A DNA stretch of 64,000 bases from Spinacia oleracea (GCF_020520425.1 NC_079491.1:8233143-8297142); one strand, 5' to 3'. Counted from the first letter of the stretch, positions 23,911-35,529 are shown. Notes: a model not told the origin generated them from the sequence alone. Numbers and translations are program-made.

Positions 23911-25068
23911 TTAATCAACTAATATTCCATAACAATAACAATAAACATTAGTACTTACTTTGTACAAGTGAATTAAAAAAATGAATAAATTAAGAGAAAA
24001 TGAGTGAAAATTTGTAAATGTCGTGAGATAAGAGGGGTGAGGTAGTAATTTTCATGTCCAAAAATCTCTATTATATAAGGGAAGAGCTGAGGGTAATTTC
24101 GTAATCACACTTTTGGTGTCCCCTATGGAAAAGACAATAATACCCTCAGTTAATTCACAATTTAATTAATTAATGCCCCTACTAATTACAAATTTTAAAT
24201 TACTACTCCATTAATTATAAAAGGCAATATAAAAGGCAAAAGGGAGTGTTTAAGACTTTAAGTTGATAATCAATATCTTATAATTACGTTAAATTATTTT
24301 AAAAAATTGGTGGGAATATTAGTTAATTACGGAATTATTATCGTTTGGTTTTTTTAAGTTTTCAATTTATGCATCATTTGCGTTAGTTTTCAAACTATGA
24401 TCATGCATAATTGTCTCTATAAATTTGGTGGATCTCAATCTATCGTTTCGGTTTTTAAGTTTTCAACTTACGCCTTTTTTTGCTATAGATCTTTCATACC
24501 ATTTTCTTAATTATTCGATTAGTTATTTTTTACGAAGTCTTGAAATAGGTATTAAGAAATTGGTTAAGATGCTTTCAAAAGAAGAAAAAAAAAGAGGTAC
24601 GATAGTAAATATTAATTTCTCAATATCGACCTACATGCATTCTAAAAATTCACGCACGCATCGAGTGCATAAAAGACTAGTAATATAAAACACAACGTAA
24701 AAAACATTATAAAACGGACTAAAACGGGAAAGTGTAAAAATAATTTTGAAACGCAAGTCATATAATAATGATTTGATATAAATTAAATACAAATATCACA
24801 TAATTTTAAATCAACTAATAGTCATATAAGAAGATAATAGAAAAGGACAATTATAGATTTTTTTATTTTTTTTTTAACACTTAAACTAATTCATTAATTT
24901 TAAGTCATACAACACTTATACAACATAAACCTAAAAACCTTTAAAAAAAACAGGATAAACCTAAAACCATAATCATGATAGTTGAGCATAACTTGGTAGG
25001 ACATAAAAGGGGTTGGGGGAAATGCCGAAATGGACATAATTTTGAAACATGATTATGTAGATGGCAAA
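23911..25068. other. intergenic / DC1 3' flank, nothing recognised
   Basis: AT-rich sequence without recognisable gene or transposon ends. The open frame at 24425-24688 has no domain and biased low-complexity composition. Confidence 0.5.
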
Positions 25069-25080
25069 AAGCAAATGCAG

Positions 25081-25270
25081 ATACCAATTGAGGTTGGCAT
25101 GAGTGGTTAAGGGCTTCTTGTTCCTTAACCAAGGTCTCGGGTTCGAGCCTTGGGAATGGAAAAATCTCAACTGGGATGGATGCTGCCCATTGAGGTACCC
25201 ATGCAAACTCCCACGCGAGATTAGTCCACTCGCTGAAGGCGGTGGGAACTCCTCGTAGTAGAACCCAAAG
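25081..25270 (+). mobile_element. tRNA-derived SINE with 12-bp target duplication
   Basis: About 190 bp. The head carries a pol III A box (TGGCATGAGTGGTTAAGG) and B box (GGGTTCGAGCC) spaced as in tRNA-Ser/Leu genes, followed by a non-tRNA body ending GTAGAACCCAAAG. Exact 12-bp flanks AAGCAAATGCAG at 25069-25080 and 25271-25282 prove insertion. It sits just beyond the stop codon of the DC1 gene, on the opposite strand. It has no poly(A) tail of note. Confidence 0.88.
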
Positions 25271-25283
25271 AAGCAAATGCAGG

Positions 25284-25875
25284 TTAACCACTAGCAATAA
25301 GAACAATGTCAATAACACCACACAAAAAGCGACCAAAACCACCTTGATCATGATCATCACTTGTACTCTTCCCTGACAAGCACCCAACATGAAGATGAAC
25401 ATTACAAATTTCACAAACATACCTCCAACTTTTACATGATTTGTCACAAACATCACATTTCCTAGATACCATTAGTTGAAGCTTCAATGTATGAGGAGGA
25501 TGAATGGTATGATTTGGCAAATACTCAGGTAACTGACTACAAACAGGATGCACGAAAAAACTGCATTCTTTACACCTGTAAACCACCCCTTTGATATGGT
25601 TTTGACAAAGGTGACATTTGTGGAAAGGAAGTTTGGGTTTCTTCATTAGTTGGAGAATGTGTTGTGGGTGTGCAAAGGAAGCTGAGATCGTGTCTGGGCA
25701 AGTCCTGCAGGTGGGATGGATATTGACATTGCATTTCTCACATTTGGTATCGAGAGCCTTCTCCCTCACACTTGCAGGATTTGCACACGAATGCTGCGTA
25801 TTTGTAGACTTCCTTTAATGGATGTTTTGTGTGTTTCTTGTGTTGGATCCATTTAGCTTCACCTGAGCTAAACAT
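25284..25875 (-). pseudogene. DC1 (CHP-rich zinc finger) protein gene with 1-base frameshift
   Basis: ATG at 25875 opens a frame of 44 codons (MFSSGEAKW..., HPLKEVY, CKSCKCEGEGSRYQ), then an extra A in an AAA run (25743-25745) shifts the frame; the rest of the domain (CEKCNVNIHPTC) continues in the next frame to TAA at 25286-25284. Without the extra base the product would be about 196 residues. Three DC1 modules are visible: the split one, HPQHILQL...CHLCQNHIKGVVYRC, and HPPHTLKL...CDVCDKSCKSWRYVC. DC1 domains bind zinc and possibly diacylglycerol-like ligands; most plant members are single-exon and of unknown function, some linked to stress and cell death. It may be a true pseudogene, a recent null allele or an assembly error. 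An internal ATG at 25769 would give a shortened protein lacking the first half-module. Confidence 0.8.
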
Positions 25876-25897
25876 GGGTGCTTACTGCTTATGCAAA

Positions 25898-25930
25898 GGG
25901 GGTTGGGTTGGGTTGGGTTGGGTTGGGTTG
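25898..25930. repeat. (GGGTT)n microsatellite
   Basis: About six GGGTT units, 23 bp upstream of the DC1 ATG, so (AACCC)n in its 5' leader or promoter. It is not the plant telomere repeat (TTTAGGG). Confidence 0.9.
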
Positions 25931-26184
25931 AGGGTTGACAGGGTAGGGTTCCTTCTTTTATACAAGGGGTAGAAGTCCTATGTCCCAATTACTTGTCCCA
26001 CTACCCACTATGTGTGGTGTGGCTGTGTGCCTGTGTCCTGTATGATTTTTACTCAAGTATTACATCAGCGCGATTATATCAGCGTGATTACATCAGCAAG
26101 AATGGTAAAAAAAGTAATGTAACAAAATAATTTTATTGATATTTGAATGTTTGGGTACAATATCTGTTCCGCGGTTGACGGTGA

Positions 26185-26190
26185 CACGTG
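26185..26190. promoter_or_regulatory. G-box CACGTG upstream of DC1 gene
   Basis: Perfect palindrome CACGTG in GTGACACGTGTATGAC, about 310 bp upstream of the DC1 start codon and next to the TGACGTCA-bearing minisatellite. bZIP and bHLH factors bind such sites; function here is inferred only. Confidence 0.4.
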
Positions 26191-26214
26191 TATGACACTG
26201 GATTTGGTTTTAGG

Positions 26215-26466
26215 GTGACAGTCGTTTGATGACGTCAACCTAAGTTTGAGTTTAAGGTGACAGTCGTTTGATGATGTCAACCTGAGTTTGAGTTTAATGT
26301 GACAGTCGTTTGATGACGTCAACCTGAGTTTGAGTTTAGGGTGACAGCCGTTTGATGATGTCAACCTGAGTTTGAGTTTAGTGTGACAGTCGTCTGATGA
26401 CGTTAACCTGAGTTTGAGTTTAGGGTGACGTCCGCTTGATGATGTCAACCTGAATTTGAGTTTGGC
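26215..26466. repeat. 42-bp minisatellite, six units, with TGACGTCA sites
   Basis: Units start GTGACAGTCGTTTGATGACG at 26215, 26257, 26299, 26341, 26383 and 26425, an exact 42-bp period. The centre alternates between GATGACGTCAACC and GATGATGTCAACC, so units 1 and 3 hold the full bZIP palindrome TGACGTCA (unit 5 has TGACGTTA). The 124-codon open frame on the minus strand is only a translation of this repeat (period 14 residues). Confidence 0.92.
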
Positions 26467-26862
26467 TAAGCAGTCGGCACAAATTTGATGTGTTTATTGA
26501 CTACTTTTAGAGAGAATTCCCATATAATTTATAGGCTCTTGAGAATAATGAAATTCTAGTCCCCGCTACTGAAGTAGAAGAATAGTATTTATAAGAGATG
26601 GAGACTCCTTTATTGGACTTGATAGGTTTGGGCTCGGGCCTATTTTGTTACTTGAGAGTCTTTACCCTGGTCCATTTGATTTGTTTATTTTTGGGCTAAT
26701 AACATGGACTAGCCCAAATGTTCACGACCCAAATTGCATTTGATTGGTTCGGACATTTAGTTTAGGTGGGCTTAAATAATTAAAAATGGATTATAATATG
26801 ATTTCGGTCCAAATTAATTAATTTAATTAATTTGTAATGCACTATAAATTTTTAGTGTCTAC
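26467..26862. other. intergenic, nothing recognised
   Basis: Moderately AT-rich sequence between the minisatellite and repeat arm C. No gene or element ends seen. Confidence 0.5.
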
Positions 26863-27552
26863 ACATATGTTTGACTAAAACATACAAAAGTAAAAAGAAA
26901 AATATATTGTTTAAAATTATGATTAAAAACTATTTCACTTTTTTCTATTGGAATTTTTTTGATTATATGAATAGCCTCCAAACTAAATAAAATCTTCACT
27001 AAATTTATATGAATATTGGTAATGCATTTTCTGGAAAATCTTTTGTTATTAGCAATAAAGTAATGAATATAATATAATACGAATTGAAATAGAAAATACA
27101 CAAAAATATAACCTAATTCGAACAAGGAAATTCATGAAAAAAAAATAGTACTCGCCGAAAAAAATACTTCACGACGTGAAAACTCTGATTAGGAGAGCTC
27201 CTAAATTTCCGACAAGGGAAGAGGTAAGCAATGGAGTGAGAGAAGATCAATTATTATAGAGAGAATTTTTCTTTATATTTTTATTTCTCTTTTGAGGAGA
27301 ATTGACTGTTAAATTGTGTTCTAAATATTATATTTAGTATTTGACTTTTTTGTCAATTGAAATAAAACTTTATAATTTTTATTTGAAGTATGGTTAAGGA
27401 TGAGTTAAGGGTTAGTTAAATTACTTGAAAACTAAAGCTAGACCCCAAAAGGTGAAAGAAAAAAAACTTAGACCCCAAAAGGTGAAAGAAAAAAAACTTA
27501 GACCCCAAAAGGTGAAAAAACTAAAAACTTAGACCCTAAACGTTTCCTTACC
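26863..27552 (-). repeat. long repeat arm C (inverted relative of 22348-22986)
   Basis: Close reverse complement of arm A over its whole length, with three CCCCAAAAGGTGAAAGAAAA units where arm A has two (one extra ~31-bp unit). Arms A and C enclose 3.9 kb including the DC1 gene. Non-coding. Confidence 0.82.
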
Positions 27553-28356
27553 TCTGGTTTATAGTTATGATTATTTATTGTATGTTTTTGTTATGTGTGT
27601 CTTTTGGGTTATTTTATTTTTTTTTATTTTTTTTAATATGGGTGTCTTTTGAGTTTTCTCTATTTTAATTATAAAAAATATAGGAAAAATGTAGATGAAT
27701 GAGGTGATGACACATGTCATTTTGTCACCTATGGTTACAGTTTTTAAATACTATGTATAGATGGTACTTCCTTTTTTGTCTTTTAGCTATTTGTCTTTTA
27801 GCTGATATATGTGTTGCCACACATATCTGATATCCGAAAAAACGACCCCTTCAGATTAGTCAGTTATCTTTGGTCTTCAAGTTCGTCTAGGTCGAAAGGT
27901 GTATCTTTTATCGTTCGGCTAATCATTATCCATTGTAGTCTATTCACTAAGTTTTCTTGGAACCGAGACTGAATAGTTTGAGGTTAGAGTGTAGTATCGT
28001 TGTGTTCTTTTCGATTTCATTTCGTTTATCTCGTAGTCATGTATTTCATCCGAAAAGGGGAATCACCCGAAAGGGTGAGTTAGGTAGTCCGCCTAGTTTT
28101 CTTTCCTTATAAAAAATATTAAAAGAAATTATAAGAGTAGTACTTAAAAAAAGGATAAGATCACTACAATTAAAAGTAATTGGGACTAAAAAAATAATTA
28201 GTCTAATTGAGCCCACAAAGTGGGAAAATTAGCGAAGCATGATCTGTTTTAATAGAATAACCCTAGTAGCCTAATTGATTAGTGCCACTTTTACTCCAAA
28301 AGATCTAAAACTGCCGACTATATCCTCCTTTTCAAAGCCGAAAATCGGAGTCAAAG
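27553..28356. other. intergenic with a MITE fragment
   Basis: At 27752-27846 there is a right half of the GTATTTTCGGATATC MITE (GTCTTTTAGCT..., ATATCTGATATCCGAAAA). At 28045-28105 a block ending GTAGTCCGCCTAG is shared with 54635-54670. No coding region. Confidence 0.5.
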
Positions 28357-28738
28357 CTGGGCATGGGTCGGGATAGCACATAGGCTGCCAAGCCCGGCAT
28401 GACACGAGTCTGTTGTAAATTCGACTCGGCATGGGAGGCACCACAATGGCCATGCGTGGAATCGTTTAAGAAATTTGATACGAGCCCGACAGGCTGACCC
28501 TCACATCAGCTCAATTATTTTTTAAGTAATTAGCAATAAATCTTAGTAACAGCTAGCACGACACGATCCGACCCGGCATGGCAAGCGGATGGGCCGTGCA
28601 TGGTCTCATTTATGGACGAGTCACAAGAGTGGCATGAACCCAGCCCGACACGACCTTCCCTTGGACCGTTCAGGCACAGCCCGTTAGAACACGAGCCATG
28701 CTAGCCGGCACATAGGCCTACACGGCCCGATATGTGTC
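28357..28738. repeat. degenerate hAT-like element rich in CCCGGCACGACACG words
   Basis: Starts near GCTGGGCATGGGTCGGG and ends near CGATATGTGTCCATCTCTA; both sides carry GGCATGACACG, CCCGACACG and CACGGCCCG words around a short AT-rich core. The architecture resembles the hAT-type elements in this window but no 8-bp target duplication survives. Similar words occur at 10735-10950, 20280-20390 and 53960-54280. Confidence 0.45.
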
Positions 28739-29205
28739 CATCTCTAGTAGCAGTTTATCATCCACATTTCCTGTATCTTTGTCATGACAAGCTTATCAGC
28801 TGTAATCAAAAGCATAACACAAGAGCTTATTTAGACTTCTTCATCTAACAAAACAGCTGAGACGGGAAATGAACCTTGATAGAAGCTGTAGTACAAGGTC
28901 TGTTTATTTTTAGCAATAATAGAAACCAGAACCACATTCATTCTGTATACTACTTTGTTGGCAAACGGGCGTTAATCACTTAACCAAATTCTTCAAACTA
29001 GAGAACTCTTCCTTATTATTTGTTGGAAAAAGAAGCAAAAAACAGAACTACAAAAGTACAGAGCCAAAGCGCCAAAGAATTTTGTATGCTACAAGCTCTT
29101 GAAGGTGACATAGTTGGGCTGCTTATTCAGGTACAAAGTACCAACCAGATAGAACCAGCCAAAATCACAGGAATGTAACACAAAACTCATGCTAGATCGT
29201 ACCCT

Positions 29206-32200
29206 TCAGCTTTCCTGCTTTTTAGCTTCCCCTCGCACAGTAAACCTAACAAAGATCTCATAGCAACAGCCTACAAGCAAGACGGCAAAAGGCATTAATG
29301 GTTAGATGCAACGTGAAGCTACAGCAACGAAGTCCAATGATAGCAACTCTGAAGAAGATAAAGTGACTTTTTGACAAGTATTTGAGAAATTCTTTTACGG
29401 CCTGTTTGGTAGCCGGTAATAAATGGTGGGAATGAGAATGAATGTAACTTTTATTTGGCAAGAAAATAACATCATATGTCCATGGTAATGAAATTTTGTA
29501 TGTGTTTTTCTTCATAAATTTGCATTCCCACCTAATACCACTCCTCAGATGGTAATGGATGGTAATGAAAATTTATAAAGAAAAAGAGATAATTTTGAGC
29601 GAACTAGCATTACCATGAGAATGGATATTGATTTTCCTTACAAATTTACATACAAATTCATTCCTGTTGACACCATTTATGACCGGCTATCAAACGCGCC
29701 GTTAGTAGATAAGAATGATCACTGAATTACATATAGCTGCCAGGACATTTGCAAAAGAACCTAGGGAAATGGAAGCCTAATAGGACTAAGCACCTGAACA
29801 AAGTCACAAACTAGAAACAGAATATTAAAGCGATGTATTCAGATGCCATTATCCAGAGTGGTGATTTAGGCCCTCCAAAAGATTACATTGCTACGGCCTC
29901 TGTTTATGATATGAGAGCAAGGATACTGCAATTATCCACAGTCTAACCTCTTCCAAATCCTTTCTATAAAAACTAAAAGAACCCCTTTTTTATAAGTAAT
30001 AAAGAGATAACACAAGTTGGAAGGTCATAGTGTAGGACAGTTTTGTTAAAGGCGCAAAGTGTCTACAAGCTCTGAAGCTTACTGACAGTTTTTCTCATAG
30101 ACATAAAATGGAAGATGTTTTCCGCTTCTAATTTTACCACGTTAATTAAGAACATTGAATAAAACAAATTACAGCCTGCAGGCTGCAGCTTGCAGCAAGG
30201 GAGAAATTATCTGATGCTAAGGAAACAGTATCAATCTTAAGAAGACAGAAAATAGCCACATAGTCTTGCAGCGTAAAATTAAACACTAAAGTTAGCTAAT
30301 CAGCAACCCTTCAAGATGGTAAGTAGTGCACAAGTCATTGTACTTTTTTAAGGTTATCTATCACATCAGCTTCCTCCCCCACCCCCCTAAACAAAATACC
30401 CCCAAGGTAAAGGAAGACACGAAAAGAAAACCAAGGAAATTCAATACATCTCAAATTACTCTTAGAGAACAGAAGCATACCGGCCACAACAATGATTTTG
30501 AGAACATTTCCCACTTTTTTAATTTGCTTTACGCTCTGAGTACTTGACTTGAACCGATTCAATGCTGCATCCTTTTCCAACAGCTGTGAGGAGATTAGAT
30601 AACTTTATCAGAATGCAATGGAAAATCAAATCTTCAAAATCTTATACGACTTATCCCTGCAGCCATGGAATCACGTGTTCGTAAAGTGGAGACAGATATT
30701 ATCTATGAAGAAAGCATTGCTGTAGGGTGTAAACAAGCTTTTCAAGCTATTATGGGAAATAGTTATAAAATAGTTCAGAGTTAGTTCACCAATCCTCAAC
30801 TGACAATCACAAATACTCTGTACAAAATGAGACTAAGGAAACTAAGAAGCAAATTTGAGGGGCGCTAACCAGAAAGAGAATAAAAACTGTAGAGCGGCAA
30901 AAAATTTACAAAATTTGTCCTTCATTCCATGAAGGATCTGTTTTATAGCAGCTTTGAGAAGGCTAATATTTCCAAAAGGGTCATATCATATCAGGGGCGG
31001 ACCCAGGAATCTATAAATGGGGGTCTAAAAAATTTATGGTTTTTTACTTTCTAATTTCTCGTATTTGCTTCTTTTAGGGGGTTAAAGTGGATTGGTATGT
31101 AGTAGAAATATTAAGAACGCCATAATAAAATATATGAAGGATTTATGAACTTTAATTTTGGATTTTCATAACAATAAAACTCAACACCTAGTCCAAATTG
31201 CAACAATAACTTAGCGCGATTTCAATTTACAATTGATAAAACGAGTTTTTCATACTTTGACGGAGATTACCTTTATTACAATAATTGCCACTAAACAAAT
31301 AGCACACCATGACACTAATAAAAAAGGAACATCATTTTTAACGCTTATGGAGAATTACGCTATTATATAAGATTAAATTAATTAACCCTATAAGTCTAAA
31401 AAACATACAACTATAAGACTATAAGTCTATAAAAGTGGAGTATAAAAAAATATTACTATTTTTTTGTGTTTTTGTAAAAGCAAAATCATGAACCATTATA
31501 GGAAAAATATATAAAAAAAACAATGAAGGAAAAACGACTTGCAAAGGGAAAAGGAAAAATAAAATAAACATGAAGAATTTAGAAGATCTACGAAGGACAA
31601 GTAAAAGACAAAAAAAGGGAAAAAAAATGAAAAAAAAGGAGAAAAAAACACATTTAATATCCTTTTAGGAGGATTTGAACCCTGGCAACATGTGTAACAT
31701 AGAATTCAAGTAACCATTATGCTACAAGTGTATTTCATTGTCATCAATGTACGTTAATTACAGATAAGTTAACTATTTTACGTGCAATTAATTACCCTAA
31801 TATTAATTTTACAATTTTTTTTCAAAAAGAATGGGGGTCCCTTTGGACCCCTCCGGGTATCCGTAGGTCCGCCCATGTTTCATATAGAGAGGAAAACATA
31901 GAATTGACATGAAGAAAACTGCATCAACCAAACAGACTGCGAGAGTAAAGATAATGAGATCAAAATAAAGAACACTTATTAAATTACTTTCATCTGCACC
32001 AAGTAGTTTGAGTAAGTTTCCTTCGAATCCCAAATATAAGTCATTCTATACTACTAATGCAATATTAAACTTTAATTTACAAATCAAAATAATAGTACAT
32101 CATTTTTTAATATCAATGCAATAATCATTTTCATATTTCAATGAAGTATAGAATGCTAGTCCAACAACACCAATGTGGTTCCAACCAAATCTAATGAACT

Positions 32201-35200
32201 ATTAATATGCATGACTACTGCTAAATGAGTTAATTCGGACGGGAAGGAGAAAAATAATTCTAATTTCCATCAAAAGAAAAGAAAAACTATGTAAGATGCC
32301 TTAACCTCTAGGGACAGGAAAAATGAGAGATGAGTAGATGAATATCCATCGTTGCACCCGAAAGTCAAGAATATTGTCAGCAATTACTATCCCGCGGACC
32401 CATAATATAGATTTACAAAGGGAAGCTGAATGTTCTAGACTCAATCTTTGGGAACAAAAAAGCTGTTACACAGTCAAATGGCCTCTTTGTTGCACGGGTA
32501 CAAGTCTTGGGTTCAGAGGTTTCATACTTCACCCCCACAGTATCAAAAGCCTACACAATGCTCAGGAATTAAGAACTTGAACTGTAGAAAGTTGTAAGAG
32601 GTTGGTCATTATTCAGAATACCACAAGGTTTCAATAAAAAAGGTATCATAAACTAAACTCTAAATGGCCACTTTGATATACTGCTCAAGGACTGGAATCA
32701 TACCGGAATGGAAAGTTGTGGTAGTTGATCTTTTTTCAGAGTTAACCACAAGGTTCACTCACAAAGATGTATCATATTCTACAAGGTAATTTTGATATAA
32801 TTCCATAGTGGATTCCAAACCCAGAAGCACTATTATTATACTGTTGACTCTGCAACAGCTGTGAACAGACAGAGGGAATGGGTTATAAATGAACACGCCA
32901 ATTGTTTCGTACTTTTGAGAGAGAAAACAAGCAACAATCTCCCATCTATTCTTTCCTTGTAGGTTCTCTGATGTTCACCAAATACTCCAGGTGTAAAAAT
33001 GAACAAGCCAGCATGTGCTTTTTATTTTTATGTCCGTTCAATGAATGTTATAGCCTCTAGGTGTCCTAAAAAAGGGCTTTTAGCGTGATCCAAACTATTT
33101 TCTTAAATTCAGAATGCCTACAACTACGAAGAGAACTAAAATAGATATCCTTTATTGAATAAGGTTCAGTATCTCTCTTAGAGTCTTAGACATTCACTCT
33201 GAAATAGAAATTCAGAATCTAAAGGAGTACCAAACTACCAATACTATTATCTGCATTTAAGTACCACTTTTCAAATATGTTTACCAAACCAGTGAAATCT
33301 ACTTTTCAATTGATGAAATACCTTTAATCATATTAGTTCTAGAAATCATATTTTAGCTGATTTTTTTCTATTCTTCTCTACTCCTAAGAGTAAGTTCCAA
33401 GTCCCACGAGTGGGATCCCCTTTTAACAGTTCACCATTTGCCCAAAGAACCAGGGTGAAAGAACCAGGTTGAAGCCAGCAGAGAGAGCTCAGTTTTCCCA
33501 AAAAAATGGTTTCAATCTAGTTTCCAGCCGACTGCTGAGCTCACTCTGGCTCAGCAGCATTACCCAGGTTGCGAGCCACCTTCTGATTAGGATTCCTGTT
33601 TAAGTGGGTAAACAAAGAGCTCCTTATTCAAGACTACAGAATATAGCTTGGAGCAATGTCGAGTTCTTTTGGAGAAAAAAGAAAAAGTAACACAGGGCTT
33701 TCTGACACACAGCAAAAACTCAGGATCTAACGATATATTTTTCAAAAAGGGGGTTTCAAATTTGAGCTGAAACAAAGGTGTAAGGAGGCATGTAGTTCAA
33801 AATATATTATGAAGTACGGTTTGGGTTTTGGTATCAAACTCATGGGTCTAGAATGTGGGACCTAGAAACACAAACCTACAAGCAGCTACTCAGGAATTTA
33901 TTTACAGGCCACTAATACTCCTACAACTCAAGATCTGCTTATTGGCCGGCTTACTGCCTTAAATTTTAACAAGAACGCTACAAATGCCAAGGCACTCTTC
34001 TAATGTTGACACTTAGCTCTGGATCCAATGAGCTGAGGGCACCAAGAAAATTCATGTTAACCAAATCCATTCCTTCTGTTCTCCATTTCCTTGTCCATTT
34101 TAAGAACAGCTTGTTGATTGACGAATAGAAACCAGAATTCAGTAATATAATAGCAAGTATGTGTTCCTTAATAGACAATGGGGTGTCAAATAATCTAAAA
34201 GCATTATTGTGAACCCTAGCGCCTTAAGTCAATGATCCATCCACCTCCACAGCTCTACCTCTCACCTTGCACCCTAAACTTGATGTGATGCACTTTGGTG
34301 CACCAATATACACTGCCCTTTTATAGCAAATCTCATATTTTTCCAGATGCCACGTCTCTCCTCATGATGCTACTGAGTTGGATAAAGCATTGTAATGATC
34401 TTTGTGGTCCAATTATCTCAAGGATCTTATGCCCCATTACCTGCAAGAACACATTCCCTCCCCCCTCCATCTAGTCTGGCTACCTATAACTGGGTCTATT
34501 TAGATTTTTGGTGGTTCCTAGACTTCCTACTTTGTTGGAGCCTGGACAGCTTTAATATAGAGCATACAACAAACACCGTGAGAAGAGTAGACTGAGGATG
34601 GACATTACCAGGAAACAAACAAGCAAGTCTGTCTTTTTTATCCAAAACATCAATACAACTTAATCATCAACCACACTTCCTGACTACATTTCCAAACCTC
34701 AATTCCCCCACTTCCTCTCTATAATCATCAAGCCTCCGCCACACAGATCATCCTCAATCTAAACACAATAAACATCTATGCTATAACCAATTCAACATCT
34801 AAGCTATTAAATCATCACCAACAACTTTAATTAAATCCCAAATTCTAATAACAACAACTTGAATCATTCCAATTCCATCCACTCCACACAGCAGCAAGAA
34901 ACTAATTAAATATAATCAATCTCAAATTCTAACATAATAGTATTCAACTATTCAAGTACTCACTCGATAATCACATCGACAAATCCGACGAAATGAAAAA
35001 ATTGATGCAAAATCAAGGAGATTGAAAAAGAGGAGAGACAACATACATCTTTCTCACGCTCCCCGAGCTCGATGTGGAAATTCCGGCTCGGCTGCGCGAA
35101 CAAGTTATCTGTCCTCTATAATTCAGAAATATAATACTCATATTACGAAGAGTTGTTTGCAATGAAGACTATGAATCGCATTTGATTAAAAAGGGAGTTG

Positions 35201-35268
35201 AGTGTATGAGTTACCTGAGGATGAGATCGTAGATGAGAGAGAACTGAAGATTTGAGAAAAGACGCCAT
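29206..35268 (-). CDS. SDH7: small mitochondrial protein, succinate dehydrogenase subunit 7-like
   Basis: Four exons on the minus strand: 35215-35268, 35047-35115, 30481-30583 and 29206-29270; 96 residues. The N-terminus MASFLKSSVLSHLRSHPQ is basic and Ser-rich, as in mitochondrial presequences; FHIELGEREKDLLEKD and RFKSSTQSVKQIKKVGNVL follow, then a single membrane segment IIVVAGCCYEIFV and a basic tail. Length and pattern agree with what I remember of the plant-specific complex II subunit SDH7, a small inner-membrane accessory protein. The nearby CBP60 gene fits the Arabidopsis arrangement (At5g62570-At5g62575). Intron 2 is 4.46 kb and contains a hAT-type element; intron 3 holds a Tourist MITE. 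Exon phases add up exactly. The name rests on memory. Confidence 0.72.
29398..29701. mobile_element. Tourist-type (PIF/Harbinger) MITE in SDH7-like intron 3
   Basis: Ends CGGCCTGTTTGGTAGCCGGT and (inward from right) CGGCGCGTTTGATAGCCGGT, followed on both sides by ATAAATGG/CATAAATGG; flanked by TTA on both sides (29395-29397, 29702-29704). 304 bp. GGCCTGTTTGG ends with a TTA target are typical of Tourist. Confidence 0.9.
30992..31877. mobile_element. hAT-type element in SDH7-like intron 2
   Basis: Ends CAGGGGCGGACC and (inward from right) CATGGGCGGACC; flanks TATCATAT (30984-30991) and TTTCATAT (31878-31885) give an 8-bp target duplication with one mismatch. Next to the ends are GGGGGTCTAAAA and GGGGTCCCTTTGGACCCCTC. 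886 bp, no transposase. It contains a tRNA-like remnant. Confidence 0.82.
31655..31745 (-). mobile_element. tRNA-like SINE head remnant inside the hAT element
   Basis: Read on the minus strand: A box TGTAGCATAATGGTTA and B box GGGTTCAAATCC, correctly spaced for a pol III promoter. The body and target duplication are not clear; it could also be a tRNA-like segment captured by the DNA element. Confidence 0.55.
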
Positions 35269-35529
35269 TAATGGAATTCAATTTGCAGCTTCTGAAAATC
35301 GCAGAGGAATTGGTAGTGAACAAAAGTCTTCAATTTGATGCCAGTTTTCCAGTTTCGTGTTCCTTTGTTTTTGCTTGGCTTTTTTGTTCCTTTTTTTTGG
35401 GTCTGGACTTTGGAAAAAGGACTAAGAATTAAGGGATGGGTAGAAATGAATCAGGCCCAATGGCCCAGAGTTTACGAGACCACCATGGTACTACCAAAAT
35501 CTCTGGAGTCTGGACGATACTTTGGGAAA

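Noticed and set aside
24425-24688. 87-codon plus-strand frame
   Set aside because: Low-complexity F/S/K-rich translation in AT-rich DNA; no conserved motif.
25089-25170. A tRNA-Ser/Leu gene
   Set aside because: A and B boxes fit, but the cloverleaf stems do not close and the sequence continues into a SINE body with target duplication.
25898-25935. Interstitial telomere repeat
   Set aside because: The unit is GGGTT, not the plant TTTAGGG.
26074-26448. 124-codon minus-strand frame with RLTSSNDCHPKLKL repeats as a repeat protein
   Set aside because: It is the translation of a 42-bp minisatellite whose unit length is a multiple of three; no start context or flanking domain supports a gene.
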